Shown: positions 32,906-41,730, counted from the first letter of the stretch. The stretch: DNA of 64,000 nt from Halobaculum sp. XH14 (GCF_032116555.1 NZ_CP134950.1:94621-158620); one strand, 5' to 3'. Notes: a model not told the origin generated them from the sequence alone. Numbers and translations are program-made.

Positions 32906-34030
32906 TCAGCTGTCCGACTCGGCGAACTGGTGGTCAGATGGATCCTCTACCTGTGAGGACGACCCTACTGACATGGCTTTCTCCCCTCCATCGTCGGAAT
33001 CGTCGTCGCTTCCGAAGGGAGGGAATTTCTCACCGAAGAGCTGGTACCAGTAATCCCTCGATGTTTCTTTGTCCTCCTCATCCAGTGCTGTCCGCGCGAG
33101 CGCTGCGGCATCTTCGGCCTTATCGTAGAACGCCGCGAAATCGTCCCCGTCGATTTGTTTGAGGACGTCATTCTCGGGGGTTTCCGGGAGCCCGTGAGCA
33201 GGCAAGACGGGGGTTTCCTCGGCCATTGCTTCGGTCTTGAACTGCCGTGTGAGTTCTTCCAGCGTCCTTGTCACGCCTTCAGCGACGCTGTCGATATCAT
33301 GAGGACAGCACTGACCAACGATGTGCTCGAGGGGATAGCTTGTCGGTCCTTCGACGTCGGGTGTCTTCGTTCGCCGCCACCATTTGATGGCTTTGACGAC
33401 GTTCACGTAGTGGCCATCCGTGATATCGTTTTTATTAATGGTGAAGGCGATAGTCGCGAGGGGATGGGTATTCTCCCACTTGTTCTCATCTCGATGTGGG
33501 ATCTTGAGCGGTTGGTCCTTCCACTCGTCGTCGCCATCTGCCGACATATTGAGGGCCTCCGCCACGGTCGAAAGGTCGTCTGGACTCAGGGCTGTGCCAA
33601 CGTCTAGTGAACCCAGTGATTTGACGGCTTCACGTGTTGCCTCGCTCGGTGCCGCTGTCAAGACGAGATCGATCTCCACCTTCTCTTCCTCGATCTTGTA
33701 GGAGTGCGCGTTCGGTTCCCACTGCCCCACATAGTGTTCATCCAGGAACGGCTCGCATTTTCTTAGCGCAACATCGGTATCGAGATCACTGCTGAGATCA
33801 GAGACAAAGACGACGTCAACGTCGGATTTCTCGTCTTCCTGCGGTCTGAGTGCCGTCCACCGACGGTAGCTCCCCTGTAGAAAGTCTGCAACGTAGAACT
33901 CGTCGATGTCCTCGTCACTCTGCAAGTGATCGCGGAGGGTTTCGTGGCCCTCCTTGTAGGCATCATTGTGCTCGTCCTGCGGGCGGATGTCTGACAAGAA
34001 GGTCTCGAACAGTGTGGGGAGTGTGGTCAT
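32906..34030 (-). CDS. CBASS cyclic oligonucleotide synthase (CD-NTase)
   Basis: A 374-residue protein with the nucleotidyltransferase signature: QGSYRRWTALRP (GS at 53-54), KSDVDVVFV (Asp70 and Asp72) and VEIDLVL (Asp121). These three carboxylates bind the catalytic metals. The central part (KWENTHPLATIAFTINKND, then VKAIKWWRR) matches the OAS/DncV core. It should make a cyclic di- or trinucleotide on phage infection that activates the TIR-SAVED protein. The acidic tail after residue 340 may be the site for conjugation by the E1 partner. It starts 24 bases after the orc1 gene ends. Confidence 0.85.
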   Translation of the reverse strand: MTTLPTLFETFLSDIRPQDEHNDAYKEGHETLRDHLQSDEDIDEFYVADFLQGSYRRWTALRPQEDEKSDVDVVFVSDLSSDLDTDVALRKCEPFLDEHYVGQWEPNAHSYKIEEEKVEIDLVLTAAPSEATREAVKSLGSLDVGTALSPDDLSTVAEALNMSADGDDEWKDQPLKIPHRDENKWENTHPLATIAFTINKNDITDGHYVNVVKAIKWWRRTKTPDVEGPTSYPLEHIVGQCCPHDIDSVAEGVTRTLEELTRQFKTEAMAEETPVLPAHGLPETPENDVLKQIDGDDFAAFYDKAEDAAALARTALDEEDKETSRDYWYQLFGEKFPPFGSDDDSDDGGEKAMSVGSSSQVEDPSDHQFAESDS

Positions 34031-34054
34031 AGTGTATCGATGTTCTGGAATGTT

Positions 34055-35083
34055 TTAAGTGGTTGTTGCAGCAGGTGGTGACTCAATGATCGCGTATTCT
34101 CGATCCCGGCTCGTGCCCTCGGCCTCGAGGAGGTTGTACTGAGCCATCTTCGAGAGATAGGACCGGATGGTCCGTTTCGTCCGTGGGTCGTCGACTTCGT
34201 CCGTATAGCGCTCGTGAATCTCGCCCGGGCCGAGCGGGCCGTGCTCACGAACGATGTCGTAGACGACGCGCTGGTGCGGCGTGAGTGAGTCGAGGCTCTT
34301 CTGCTTGATCTGGGCCCGAGCATCCTCGGCGGCGTCCAGGAGAATATCGTCGGTGATGCGCTCGTGGTTCTCGCGATCAGCCTTGCCGGCGGCCGTTCGG
34401 AGGATGCCGATTGCGAGGCGGGCGTCGCCGGTGGCCGCGTCGGCGATTCGATATAGCTGGTCGTCGGTGATGACGTCCTCGTCGAGCCCCCACTTCGCCC
34501 GCGCACTCAGGATATCGTACAGCTGCTCGTCGTGGTACTTGTCCATCCGGACGTGTTCGCTGGAGCGCAGGCGGCTCACGAGGCGGCCGTCGACGCGGCT
34601 GAACAGCTCCTCTTCCTTGTTCGCGATGCAGATGATCGCAAACTGCGGGAGGCTGTGGAGGTCGTAGATGACGCTGGGATCCTCCAGTTGGTCGACCTCG
34701 TCGAGGATGATGACGGTTCGAGAGCCGTCGTGCTGCTGGAGGCGATCGACGAGTTCGTCGTGGGGCGTCGACTGACGGTGGATGTCGATGGTCGCGCCGA
34801 GGTCGTCGAGGATCTGATAGAGCGTGCGGAATCGGGTGTAGTTCCGCCAGCAGTTGACGTAGGTCGCCTCGACGTCGAGGACCTCTTCCCGGAGTCGTTC
34901 GGTAACGAACTTCGAGATGCAGGTCTTGCCGGCGCCGCTGGGTCCGGTGACGATGGCCGTGTCGGCGGGCTCTCCGTTCGTGATGGGCTCGAGGACGCTG
35001 GAGAGATGGTTGACTTCGGCGTCGCGATGCTCAACTTCCCGAGGAACGAACCCGGCCCGGAGGACGCGAGCATCGCGAATCAT
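34055..35083 (-). CDS. Second Orc1/Cdc6-type protein, leading the CBASS operon
   Basis: A 342-residue AAA+ protein. Walker A is GPSGAGKT near residue 48, Walker B is VIILDEVDQ near residue 126, and the sensor 1 strand is AIICIANKEEE, followed by TGDARLAIGIL. Residues 255-330 form the winged helix. It is shorter than the first initiator and lacks an acidic N-terminus. Only 24 bases separate it from the cyclase, so it is probably cotranscribed with CBASS. Three TTCCGGAA boxes precede it. It could initiate at a local origin or serve only as a regulator. Confidence 0.85.
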   Translation of the reverse strand: MIRDARVLRAGFVPREVEHRDAEVNHLSSVLEPITNGEPADTAIVTGPSGAGKTCISKFVTERLREEVLDVEATYVNCWRNYTRFRTLYQILDDLGATIDIHRQSTPHDELVDRLQQHDGSRTVIILDEVDQLEDPSVIYDLHSLPQFAIICIANKEEELFSRVDGRLVSRLRSSEHVRMDKYHDEQLYDILSARAKWGLDEDVITDDQLYRIADAATGDARLAIGILRTAAGKADRENHERITDDILLDAAEDARAQIKQKSLDSLTPHQRVVYDIVREHGPLGPGEIHERYTDEVDDPRTKRTIRSYLSKMAQYNLLEAEGTSRDREYAIIESPPAATTT

Positions 35084-35106
35084 CTGTCTCTGACAGACTG
35101 ATTTCG

Positions 35107-35129
35107 GGTCAGGTTACAAAAGCCTGACC
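35107..35129. promoter_or_regulatory. Hairpin in the promoter of the second orc1
   Basis: GGTCAGG and CCTGACC form a perfect 7-bp inverted repeat around TTACAAAAG, 24 bases upstream of the start codon. Its position suggests an operator overlapping the TATA region. Confidence 0.45.
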
Positions 35130-35135
35130 GGGTTG

Positions 35136-35240
35136 CTTCCGGAAACTCCCATGATAGTACCATCTTGAGCACCCAAAAACCTACGCTGTATCTCGATTTG
35201 TGTTCGTGGAAAGTCGAGCCTTCCGGAAACTTCCGGAAAC
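35136..35240. repeat. ORB-like TTCCGGAAAC boxes (three)
   Basis: CTTCCGGAAACTCCC at 35136-35150 and two tandem TTCCGGAAAC at 35221-35230 and 35231-35240. The core is a different sequence from the GTGTGAATGG boxes at 19-21 kb but resembles the TTCCxxxGGAAAC part of haloarchaeal origin recognition boxes. They lie 53-160 bases before the second orc1 gene. Confidence 0.55.
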
Positions 35241-35364
35241 TCAGCTCCCACTACTGATTTGGCACTAAGTGGGTGATTTCTCTTTGGCCCTCCAACGACA
35301 GGATGCCGGAGTAATGGTCCTTATGATAGAGTGACAAGCAAATCTAATCCGGCCATCGACTTCA

Positions 35365-36513
35365 ATGCCATATCTTGGAGTTCAAAACGGAACACGGGTA
35401 ATCCCACCACAAGTAGCCGACGGCACGACTGTTACTTGTCCTGCGTGCGACCAACCGATGGCCGTTGTACGGTCTCACGAACGAGGTTCTGCTTTCATTT
35501 CTCGTCATTTTCGGCACCACGAACAGGAGGGTCGTTCTGAGATGGGCCAAACTACAGGTCAGGCAACCTTTGCTGATCTTGTAGATGTCGGCGAGTGCCC
35601 TGGTGAATCGGACGAACATATGAAAATGAAGTCGATTGCGTATGCTCGATTGGAACACGATTTCCCTGATGCGACAGTTGAGCTTGAATCCGGTATCGAC
35701 GGCCGAATTGCGGATGTCCTGCTCACATTCGACACTCCCCGAGAGCCCTATGGAAGGGGTATCGCGATAGAGGCTCAGTATCGGAATCAGGGCAAAGATA
35801 TCGAGGCAGTTACTGACCATTATCTACAGCGTGACTATAGCGTTGCGTGGCTCGATGAGGGCGATTTCTCAGAGTACGATGTTGATCTCTCCGGAATACT
35901 GTCCGTCTGGCCCTATGCGCTTCCGTCGCGGTCTGATATGGAGGGGTACCCGGAAGTCATCAGGTGGCTCTGGCAAGAGAAATCGCCCACTGTTGCGTTG
36001 GAAATCCCTATACCAGGAGAGTATTGGGCTTCGTTCGATAAGTCGGATGAATGGGTGACTGTCGCTCAACAAGATCTCCGCCGGAAGGGACGCGCTTGGG
36101 CGACTGTTTCTCGCTCACCAACGGGTCAGCTTACTCTTCAGCTCGGAAAGAAGGACTGGGGCTGGGATGGCGATACCCACCGTGTCACCGTTCAACTTGA
36201 AGATTCGGATACCCAGGAACTCCGATCATTCACTGATAACTTGGAACGGCTAGCGTTTGGACCAGATCGCCCGAGTGAGGAAGATCGGGAACGCCCTTGG
36301 CATGATTTGACGACTGCTTGGTTCGCTGGCTCTCCTCGTGTTACCTCTTGGCTTTCGGCTTCCCTCTCTCCCGATGACGACGTGGTCCTCTCGTTAGGAA
36401 AGAAACATCCCAAGGAGACTGACCGAGTTAGTGTTCAGATCGACGATACTGCGACTCAGGCTCTGGACGACCTAACCACACTTCTTGAGAGGTCCTTCGA
36501 ACTGGAGGCCTGA
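35365..36513 (+). CDS. CoiA-like nuclease-fold protein
   Basis: A 382-residue protein. CPACDQPM near residue 25 and RHFRHH near residue 48 form a zinc site; residues 80-140 carry the CoiA-like core HMKMKSIAY, then ADVLLTFD (Asp117) and GIAIEAQYR (Glu136). The pattern is that of competence protein CoiA, a PD-(D/E)XK relative. The C-terminal 230 residues contain two repeated blocks (QLTLQLGKKDWGWDGDTH and VVLSLGKKHPKETD). A defence nuclease is plausible. Its stop lies 6 bases from the convergent DUF262 gene. Confidence 0.65.
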   Translation: MPYLGVQNGTRVIPPQVADGTTVTCPACDQPMAVVRSHERGSAFISRHFRHHEQEGRSEMGQTTGQATFADLVDVGECPGESDEHMKMKSIAYARLEHDFPDATVELESGIDGRIADVLLTFDTPREPYGRGIAIEAQYRNQGKDIEAVTDHYLQRDYSVAWLDEGDFSEYDVDLSGILSVWPYALPSRSDMEGYPEVIRWLWQEKSPTVALEIPIPGEYWASFDKSDEWVTVAQQDLRRKGRAWATVSRSPTGQLTLQLGKKDWGWDGDTHRVTVQLEDSDTQELRSFTDNLERLAFGPDRPSEEDRERPWHDLTTAWFAGSPRVTSWLSASLSPDDDVVLSLGKKHPKETDRVSVQIDDTATQALDDLTTLLERSFELEA

Positions 36514-36519
36514 CTTCTA

Positions 36520-38286
36520 CTAGAACGGCTGGTGTTCGAGGATGTGCTCCATAATGAGCCGTTCGCGGGCGTCCACGAACTCTTCGAACGTCATCTCCTT
36601 TGCGCCCTCCGGGATATGATGAGTCTGCTTGTAGTCGTCCGTTCTGGAGTTCATCCAGTCCTCGAAGTCATCGTCCGATTTCATCTTGTTCGTCTTGTCA
36701 ATCAGTAACTGGAGGTTCCCCACCCGGTCAGCATCTGCTTCTTCGGGGAGAACCGATTTTGGGATGATGTGGTCGATATCGTAGTCTTTGCCCCGTGCCG
36801 GCTCATCGGGGTAGTGTGATAGCTGCAGAAGGAACTCGATGTCGCGCTTCCCGTACTGGAGCTCCTCGAAAAGCGTGGTCAACTTTTCTTCGGTGAAACG
36901 GAGGGAGGTTCCGTAACTGGATGCCACTTCATCACTGATCCGCTCAAGTGGGAACTCCGAGCTCTCTTCCTCTCGGATAACATCCCGGACGAGTTCTGCG
37001 ATCTGGTTCGATGATTGGCTGGTGAATCCGTTGAGTCGGGCTGCACAGATATAGTAGAGAATGTCACGACGTCGCCCGCGACCTTTGATTGAGGTCGAAT
37101 CGAGCGAGGGATTCTCGTTCTGGTAGAGGTAGTAGGCGATAGGTGTGTAGAGGGCGGGACTGAGGATGTAGGTCACCGTCGGATAGTAACTATTCAGAAG
37201 CTCAGCGAGTTGTTCCATCGTGTTCGAGAACGTATCGGTGAGCCAGATCTCCTTCAGATTCCGCAGCAAGTCGAGTGTGTAGTTGTCGAACCGATACTGG
37301 ATCTCGTTGCCGTTGATTGCGAGCAGTACCTTCTGGACGTGCTTCGTAGCAAAAGGAGCGTTCCCACCGTCGATGATCCCGTTCAGTTCGTCGACCATCG
37401 AGTGCACCTCGTCCCGTGCGTTGATTTCCGGCGGCTCCTGTTGCCAGCTACTAGTCATCAACGACAGGAGGATTTCGGCACGATTCGGTGTCACCCCTCC
37501 CTGATTGATCCGTACGAAGACGTCGCGAACACGGGTGATGTCGTTCTCGTCTTCGGTAAAGAAGTGGAGCTTCTCGTCCTTGTGGACCGCTCGATAGAGG
37601 TCCTCGAAATTACGCTGAGCGTTGAGAATCAGACTATCTGAATTCTCTATCTCGGGGTGGTTCTCGACCAGCTCCTGGATCTCTCCCTCAATTTCCTGGC
37701 GTTCTGCATAGAAATCGTCGTTGTCAGAGATGGACATGATTCGGTTGACTGGATACCAGTATGCATTCGCGGTTGCGGACTGCTCAGAGCGGAAGGAGAA
37801 GTCGTATTTATTGCCGAGTTCCGAGTCCGCTGTCTGCGGGTCCGAGAGGAGGTTGAGATAGAGTCGCTTCTGAACCCACGAACTGGCCTTGTTCCGAGGG
37901 TGGTTGTGTTTCCGCTCGTAGAATGATCCGGTCAGACCGATATTGAGCGCGGTCAGTCGCTGCTGGCCGTCGAGGACTAGTTTCACCGGTGACGGGAGTG
38001 GGTCTTCAGAATTGTGCGGGGGGTTTCGATGGGTCGGTGTTGTGAGTGACTGGGGAAAATTTGGTTCGTCGACGTAGTGGGTGACGAAGCGATATTTGGG
38101 CTGAGCCTGTGCTTCCTCAGCCGAGAGGTTCCACTGAAGGAGCGCACCGATCGGATAGTCCCGTAACAGGGAATCAAACAGATCCACGATGTCACTCGTT
38201 TCCCAGACGAACTCCCGCTGAATCGCGGGTAAGAGATAAGAATAATTTATGTTTTCCACGACCTCAGCGATCCGCTTGGTTTCCAT
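36520..38286 (-). CDS. DUF262-HNH protein (GmrSD-like)
   Basis: A 588-residue protein. Residues 1-230 are DUF262, with QREFVWE at 23-29 and LDGQQRLTAL (DGQQR at 106-110), a ParB/NTPase-like motif. The C-terminus contains YDIDHIIPKS (Asp-His at 505-506) followed by GNLQLL and KTNKMKSD, an HNH nuclease. This is the single-chain layout of GmrSD/BrxU-type enzymes that cleave modified phage DNA. If modified bases are its target, it would complement CBASS and the R-M-like system nearby. Confidence 0.8.
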   Translation of the reverse strand: METKRIAEVVENINYSYLLPAIQREFVWETSDIVDLFDSLLRDYPIGALLQWNLSAEEAQAQPKYRFVTHYVDEPNFPQSLTTPTHRNPPHNSEDPLPSPVKLVLDGQQRLTALNIGLTGSFYERKHNHPRNKASSWVQKRLYLNLLSDPQTADSELGNKYDFSFRSEQSATANAYWYPVNRIMSISDNDDFYAERQEIEGEIQELVENHPEIENSDSLILNAQRNFEDLYRAVHKDEKLHFFTEDENDITRVRDVFVRINQGGVTPNRAEILLSLMTSSWQQEPPEINARDEVHSMVDELNGIIDGGNAPFATKHVQKVLLAINGNEIQYRFDNYTLDLLRNLKEIWLTDTFSNTMEQLAELLNSYYPTVTYILSPALYTPIAYYLYQNENPSLDSTSIKGRGRRRDILYYICAARLNGFTSQSSNQIAELVRDVIREEESSEFPLERISDEVASSYGTSLRFTEEKLTTLFEELQYGKRDIEFLLQLSHYPDEPARGKDYDIDHIIPKSVLPEEADADRVGNLQLLIDKTNKMKSDDDFEDWMNSRTDDYKQTHHIPEGAKEMTFEEFVDARERLIMEHILEHQPF

Positions 38287-38376
38287 ATTCCGTCTTGTGG
38301 TATGCTGGTTTTATATATCTACATAGTGGTGGTCGCCTATCATTTATAACGAAACAGAGCAATTTCTGATACGGAA

Positions 38377-39432
38377 ATGAGCTTGAATATCCCACTTCCT
38401 GCGGGTCTCGGGGACTATGCTTGGCTCGAAACTCTTGTTCAACGTGAAGAAATTGGTCAAACGATTCCTCTCTATATCGAAGCTGATGACGGGATTGAGG
38501 TCGTCGCTGTTTCCCTTCTCTGTGAAGATGATCTTCGGATGATCTACCGGGCACCTAATGGCTGGCAATTGCTCACAGAATATGAGTTGTCCGAGGACCC
38601 GATTATTCACGTAGACGACCTCCTTGATGCTGTCGTTGCATTTGTGGGAACAGACGCGAGAGTTGTTCAAAAACTCGCTCAGGAACTCGGTGAGAAGTTA
38701 GAGGAGCATTGGAAGATGGGATTTGTTCCGTATAGTCAATCTGGGAAGGGGGACAAATTTGAGGAACTTAGACAGGACTGCAATTGCTCAGGGATTGACG
38801 ACCCGTCAATTGAGCGTGTTCCGGGAATGTCCGAAATCGAGGAATCAGCAGAATTTCGCTGCCATAACTGTATGAGCTTATATGGTATCGAGTATCAGGG
38901 TCGTAGAATCGATCTTGATGAGGTGTTCAGTGCTGAGTGGCTCTTCACGAATTCGACTCCGGATGACATCGTGGAGATCGGTGCCGAAGATTCATTTCTC
39001 GTATATTCTGATGGTCGACCAATAGACAAAACAGAACGAGTCATCGGCGCGATGACTAGCTATGGTGGTGACACGAGTTCTTCTTTTGCCCGATATATCC
39101 CTGAGAACCACCAGGGATTGCTCTATATTCGAGATGACGACGCGGCTGGATACGTCACTTGGGAAGAGCTGGATGGAATACAGGTTCTTCGACAGCTGTA
39201 TGTCCGGGATCATTACCGGCGCCGGGGGATTGCTGAGGAATTGATTCAGACTTGGTGCCAGGAGTACTGCGAGGATGGTGTCTACTACATCGACGAACCG
39301 AACGACAAGAGCCGATCTCTGTTTTCAAAACTGGGTCATATTGACGGTGACGGTGAGTACGAAGCGATCGAACTATACCCGATTCGCGGAGTCGGAAATA
39401 GTCTCGACGGTAGCCAGACTCTCCCTCAATAG
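38377..39432 (+). CDS. GNAT acetyltransferase with N-terminal unknown domain
   Basis: A 351-residue protein. Residues 1-190 are unrecognised and include CNC and CHNC, possibly a zinc site. Residues 195-330 are a GNAT domain: VLRQLYVRDHYRRRGIAEEL is the acetyl-CoA pyrophosphate loop (RRRGIA, motif A), and YIDEPNDKSRSLFSKLGH is motif B. The substrate is unknown. It is AT-richer than the plasmid genes on the left, suggesting recent transfer. Confidence 0.7.
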   Translation: MSLNIPLPAGLGDYAWLETLVQREEIGQTIPLYIEADDGIEVVAVSLLCEDDLRMIYRAPNGWQLLTEYELSEDPIIHVDDLLDAVVAFVGTDARVVQKLAQELGEKLEEHWKMGFVPYSQSGKGDKFEELRQDCNCSGIDDPSIERVPGMSEIEESAEFRCHNCMSLYGIEYQGRRIDLDEVFSAEWLFTNSTPDDIVEIGAEDSFLVYSDGRPIDKTERVIGAMTSYGGDTSSSFARYIPENHQGLLYIRDDDAAGYVTWEELDGIQVLRQLYVRDHYRRRGIAEELIQTWCQEYCEDGVYYIDEPNDKSRSLFSKLGHIDGDGEYEAIELYPIRGVGNSLDGSQTLPQ

Positions 39433-39453
39433 TTCATCCACGCTCTCATCAAC

Positions 39454-39891
39454 TCAATCAGCCAGGTCTCGAATTCCCTCTACCACACTCTTTCCTTGCC
39501 AACCCACGATCTGATCTGCGTGGTCTTCAACGAAATTGGGCATCTGCTCGTTTCCGCGCGGTGTAACACCCAGAATAGGCTTGCTCTCGATTTCAGCTAA
39601 AATAGTTTCTTTCTTGATCCATTTGCTGTGTGCTACGTACATTCCCCCGAGTATTATTACGACCGTAGCTGGCTTGATCTGGTCTTCCCGGAGCGCCTGT
39701 TCCAGCTCCTCTTCGGTGTCAGCATCGATCTCATCCACCTTCGGTACTGAGTAGTTCCGGAAACTGAAATTCGGGTAGTCGCGAAGTAGTTCTACCATCC
39801 GATTGTACTCGTCGCTGTACTCCCAAGAGTGCGAGATGAACAGTCGGTATTCGCTCCGACGGTTGCTTGAAGATCTGCTGTTGAAGCTCAT
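39454..39891 (-). CDS. TIR-like protein (ThsB/DUF1863 type)
   Basis: A 145-residue single-domain protein: RLFISHSWEYSDEYNRMVEL at the start, a middle VVIILGGMYVAHSKWIKKE and a final VGWQGKSVVEG. The order matches TIR-like DUF1863 domains that sense infection in Thoeris (ThsB) and make a cyclic ADP-ribose signal. No ThsA-type partner lies next to it; the SIR2 protein at 59 kb is 20 kb away. It is divergent from a second gene with the same domain at 40019. Confidence 0.7.
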   Translation of the reverse strand: MSFNSRSSSNRRSEYRLFISHSWEYSDEYNRMVELLRDYPNFSFRNYSVPKVDEIDADTEEELEQALREDQIKPATVVIILGGMYVAHSKWIKKETILAEIESKPILGVTPRGNEQMPNFVEDHADQIVGWQGKSVVEGIRDLAD

Positions 39892-40018
39892 AACTATATG
39901 CGAATTGTTGACGGCTTACCCGTTTAGTACTATGGTCCTCTCTGATGCGGAATCCAAATCTGCCGATATTCCAGGGGGAAGAACTTATACTATTTAAAAA
40001 CGGATTGTTCATACGGTT

Positions 40019-40960
40019 ATGAGCCAAGACACCTCCTCCCCATTGAAAACCACCTGGGAGGCTGCGTTTGATGATATTCGTGGCAGTCCAAACCCCGAAT
40101 CAGCTGTTCGATTCGTTCTGAAGTCAGCTGTTAACGATCTACCTACCGGATTCTATCGCGATGATGGAGACCGCCTACTGCCGACCTACAAAGGGAACGA
40201 TCTCGGAAAGGAGTTCACCGTTCGAGAACTCGGCCCCGTTTATACAGTAACGCAATCTGGGGATAACAGTCTCCCTGAGCTCAGTTCCTCTCAACCATCG
40301 CTCTTCGAGCCGAATGACCAACAGTCGGGCCTTGTCCCGACCGACAATTCCCTGAGCCGCAGTTCTACCGACACTCAGAACCAGCAGGGTCTCTCGTCTG
40401 GACAAAAAATCGCTGGCGGTGCTTTGCTCCTATATGCTGCCTACAAAGGGCTGGAAGCCTTTGCCTCTGCAGGCTCGTCGACTCAAGAGTCCTCTTCCTC
40501 CTCAGGCGGAAATACTGGGCAATCACTCCCTCGCTTAGCACGCGCTGCAACTCGACTTGAGGACAAGCAGTACAACGTTTTTGTCTCCCACTCGTGGGAG
40601 TACGACGAACACTACGAGCGTATCGTTGATTTCCTTGATGAGGTTCCGTCGCTCAAGTGGCAGAATCATAGTGTCCCTTCAACTGACCCCCTGCCCGTGG
40701 ATACCGAGTCTGCCCTTCGTTCTGAACTCCGGAACCAGATGAAAACGGCGTCGGTTGTCGTCGTAAGTAGTGGAATGTACGGTGCTCACAGCACTTGGAT
40801 CCCGGAGGAGCTGGAACTCGCCGATGAACTGGACAAGCCGGTGATCGCAATCATTCCAGAGGGACAATCGAAGGTCCCCGAGAAAATCCAAGAAGTCGCA
40901 GATACTCAGGTAGGATGGCGAAAGGCCTCGCTTGTCGACGCACTCGCTGAATATGCCTGA
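40019..40960 (+). CDS. TIR-like protein with N-terminal membrane-associated region
   Basis: A 313-residue protein. Residues 1-125 are unrecognised and Ser/Asn-rich; residues 128-148 (QKIAGGALLLYAAYKGLEAF) form a possible membrane helix; after a Ser-rich linker, residues 180-313 are a TIR-like domain (YNVFVSHSWEYDEHYERIVD, then VVVSSGMYGAHSTWIPEE and VGWRKASLVDAL). The domain closely matches the divergent protein at 39454, so the two arose by duplication. Its stop overlaps the membrane-protein gene at 40953, implying a paired system. Confidence 0.7.
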   Translation: MSQDTSSPLKTTWEAAFDDIRGSPNPESAVRFVLKSAVNDLPTGFYRDDGDRLLPTYKGNDLGKEFTVRELGPVYTVTQSGDNSLPELSSSQPSLFEPNDQQSGLVPTDNSLSRSSTDTQNQQGLSSGQKIAGGALLLYAAYKGLEAFASAGSSTQESSSSSGGNTGQSLPRLARAATRLEDKQYNVFVSHSWEYDEHYERIVDFLDEVPSLKWQNHSVPSTDPLPVDTESALRSELRNQMKTASVVVVSSGMYGAHSTWIPEELELADELDKPVIAIIPEGQSKVPEKIQEVADTQVGWRKASLVDALAEYA

Positions 40961-41723
40961 TTCAACCGACGAAGCGGCGGTTGATCTCTCAGAGGATGGC
41001 GCCGATACTGACGATGGAGACACGCCCGAAACAGAACCTGAACACTCTGAAGAGGTCACTGGAGGGGACCCTGCTGAGCCATCTGAGGAGGAAGATGTTA
41101 CAACTGGACCGCTGGCTAATCTAAGTGAGGACGAGAAGAATCGACTGATGGAGCAGTACATACATTACGGGGAGGTTGCGATCGAGACAGCCAATCAGCG
41201 AGTCCAGATGAACCGCTTTTTCGGTCTGATTTTAACCTCGATACTGGCCGGTCTCTTTGCTCTCGCCCGCGGCAATCTCACAACCACTAACGCTGCGATC
41301 GTTCTCTTCGCATCAGGATTCGGCAGTCTGATTTGCTACTTCTGGTATCAGAGTCTTCAATCATACCGCCGGCTGAACAAAGCTCGATACGCCATCCTGA
41401 ATGAGATCGAGTCGGTCCTGCCTGTTCGTATGTATCTCGATGAATGGCGATATTTGAAGCGAGAGAAGCCTGACCCGGAAATCGTTGATCCCCGTCCAGC
41501 TGAAGATGCTGACCACCGCTCACATACGATTGTGGAACAGTGGTTCGTCCGCCTATTGGCTGCTGGATACATATCTGTCGGAGGGTATGCCGGAGGATTC
41601 ATTTTTACTCCCCAAGTGAAGAGGTTCATCCCATCACTGCCGGACCCATCGGTGGTTGGTTTTGGTGTTGGTGGCGTCCTCTTGCTCGGCTTAGCTATCC
41701 TCTTTAGGATTCAAACCCGCTGA
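40953..41723 (+). CDS. Multi-helix membrane protein paired with TIR-like protein
   Basis: A 256-residue protein. Residues 1-60 are acidic and disordered; helices follow at about 90-108 (FFGLILTSILAGLFALA), 118-138, 205-222 and 232-250. Between helices 2 and 3, SYRRLNKARYAILNEIE and LPVRMYLDEW form the motif of small membrane proteins often linked to TIR-like or SMODS-type defence genes. It may be the pore-forming effector. ATG at 40953 overlaps the TIR gene stop. Confidence 0.65.
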   Translation: MPDSTDEAAVDLSEDGADTDDGDTPETEPEHSEEVTGGDPAEPSEEEDVTTGPLANLSEDEKNRLMEQYIHYGEVAIETANQRVQMNRFFGLILTSILAGLFALARGNLTTTNAAIVLFASGFGSLICYFWYQSLQSYRRLNKARYAILNEIESVLPVRMYLDEWRYLKREKPDPEIVDPRPAEDADHRSHTIVEQWFVRLLAAGYISVGGYAGGFIFTPQVKRFIPSLPDPSVVGFGVGGVLLLGLAILFRIQTR

Positions 41724-41730
41724 GAATACT

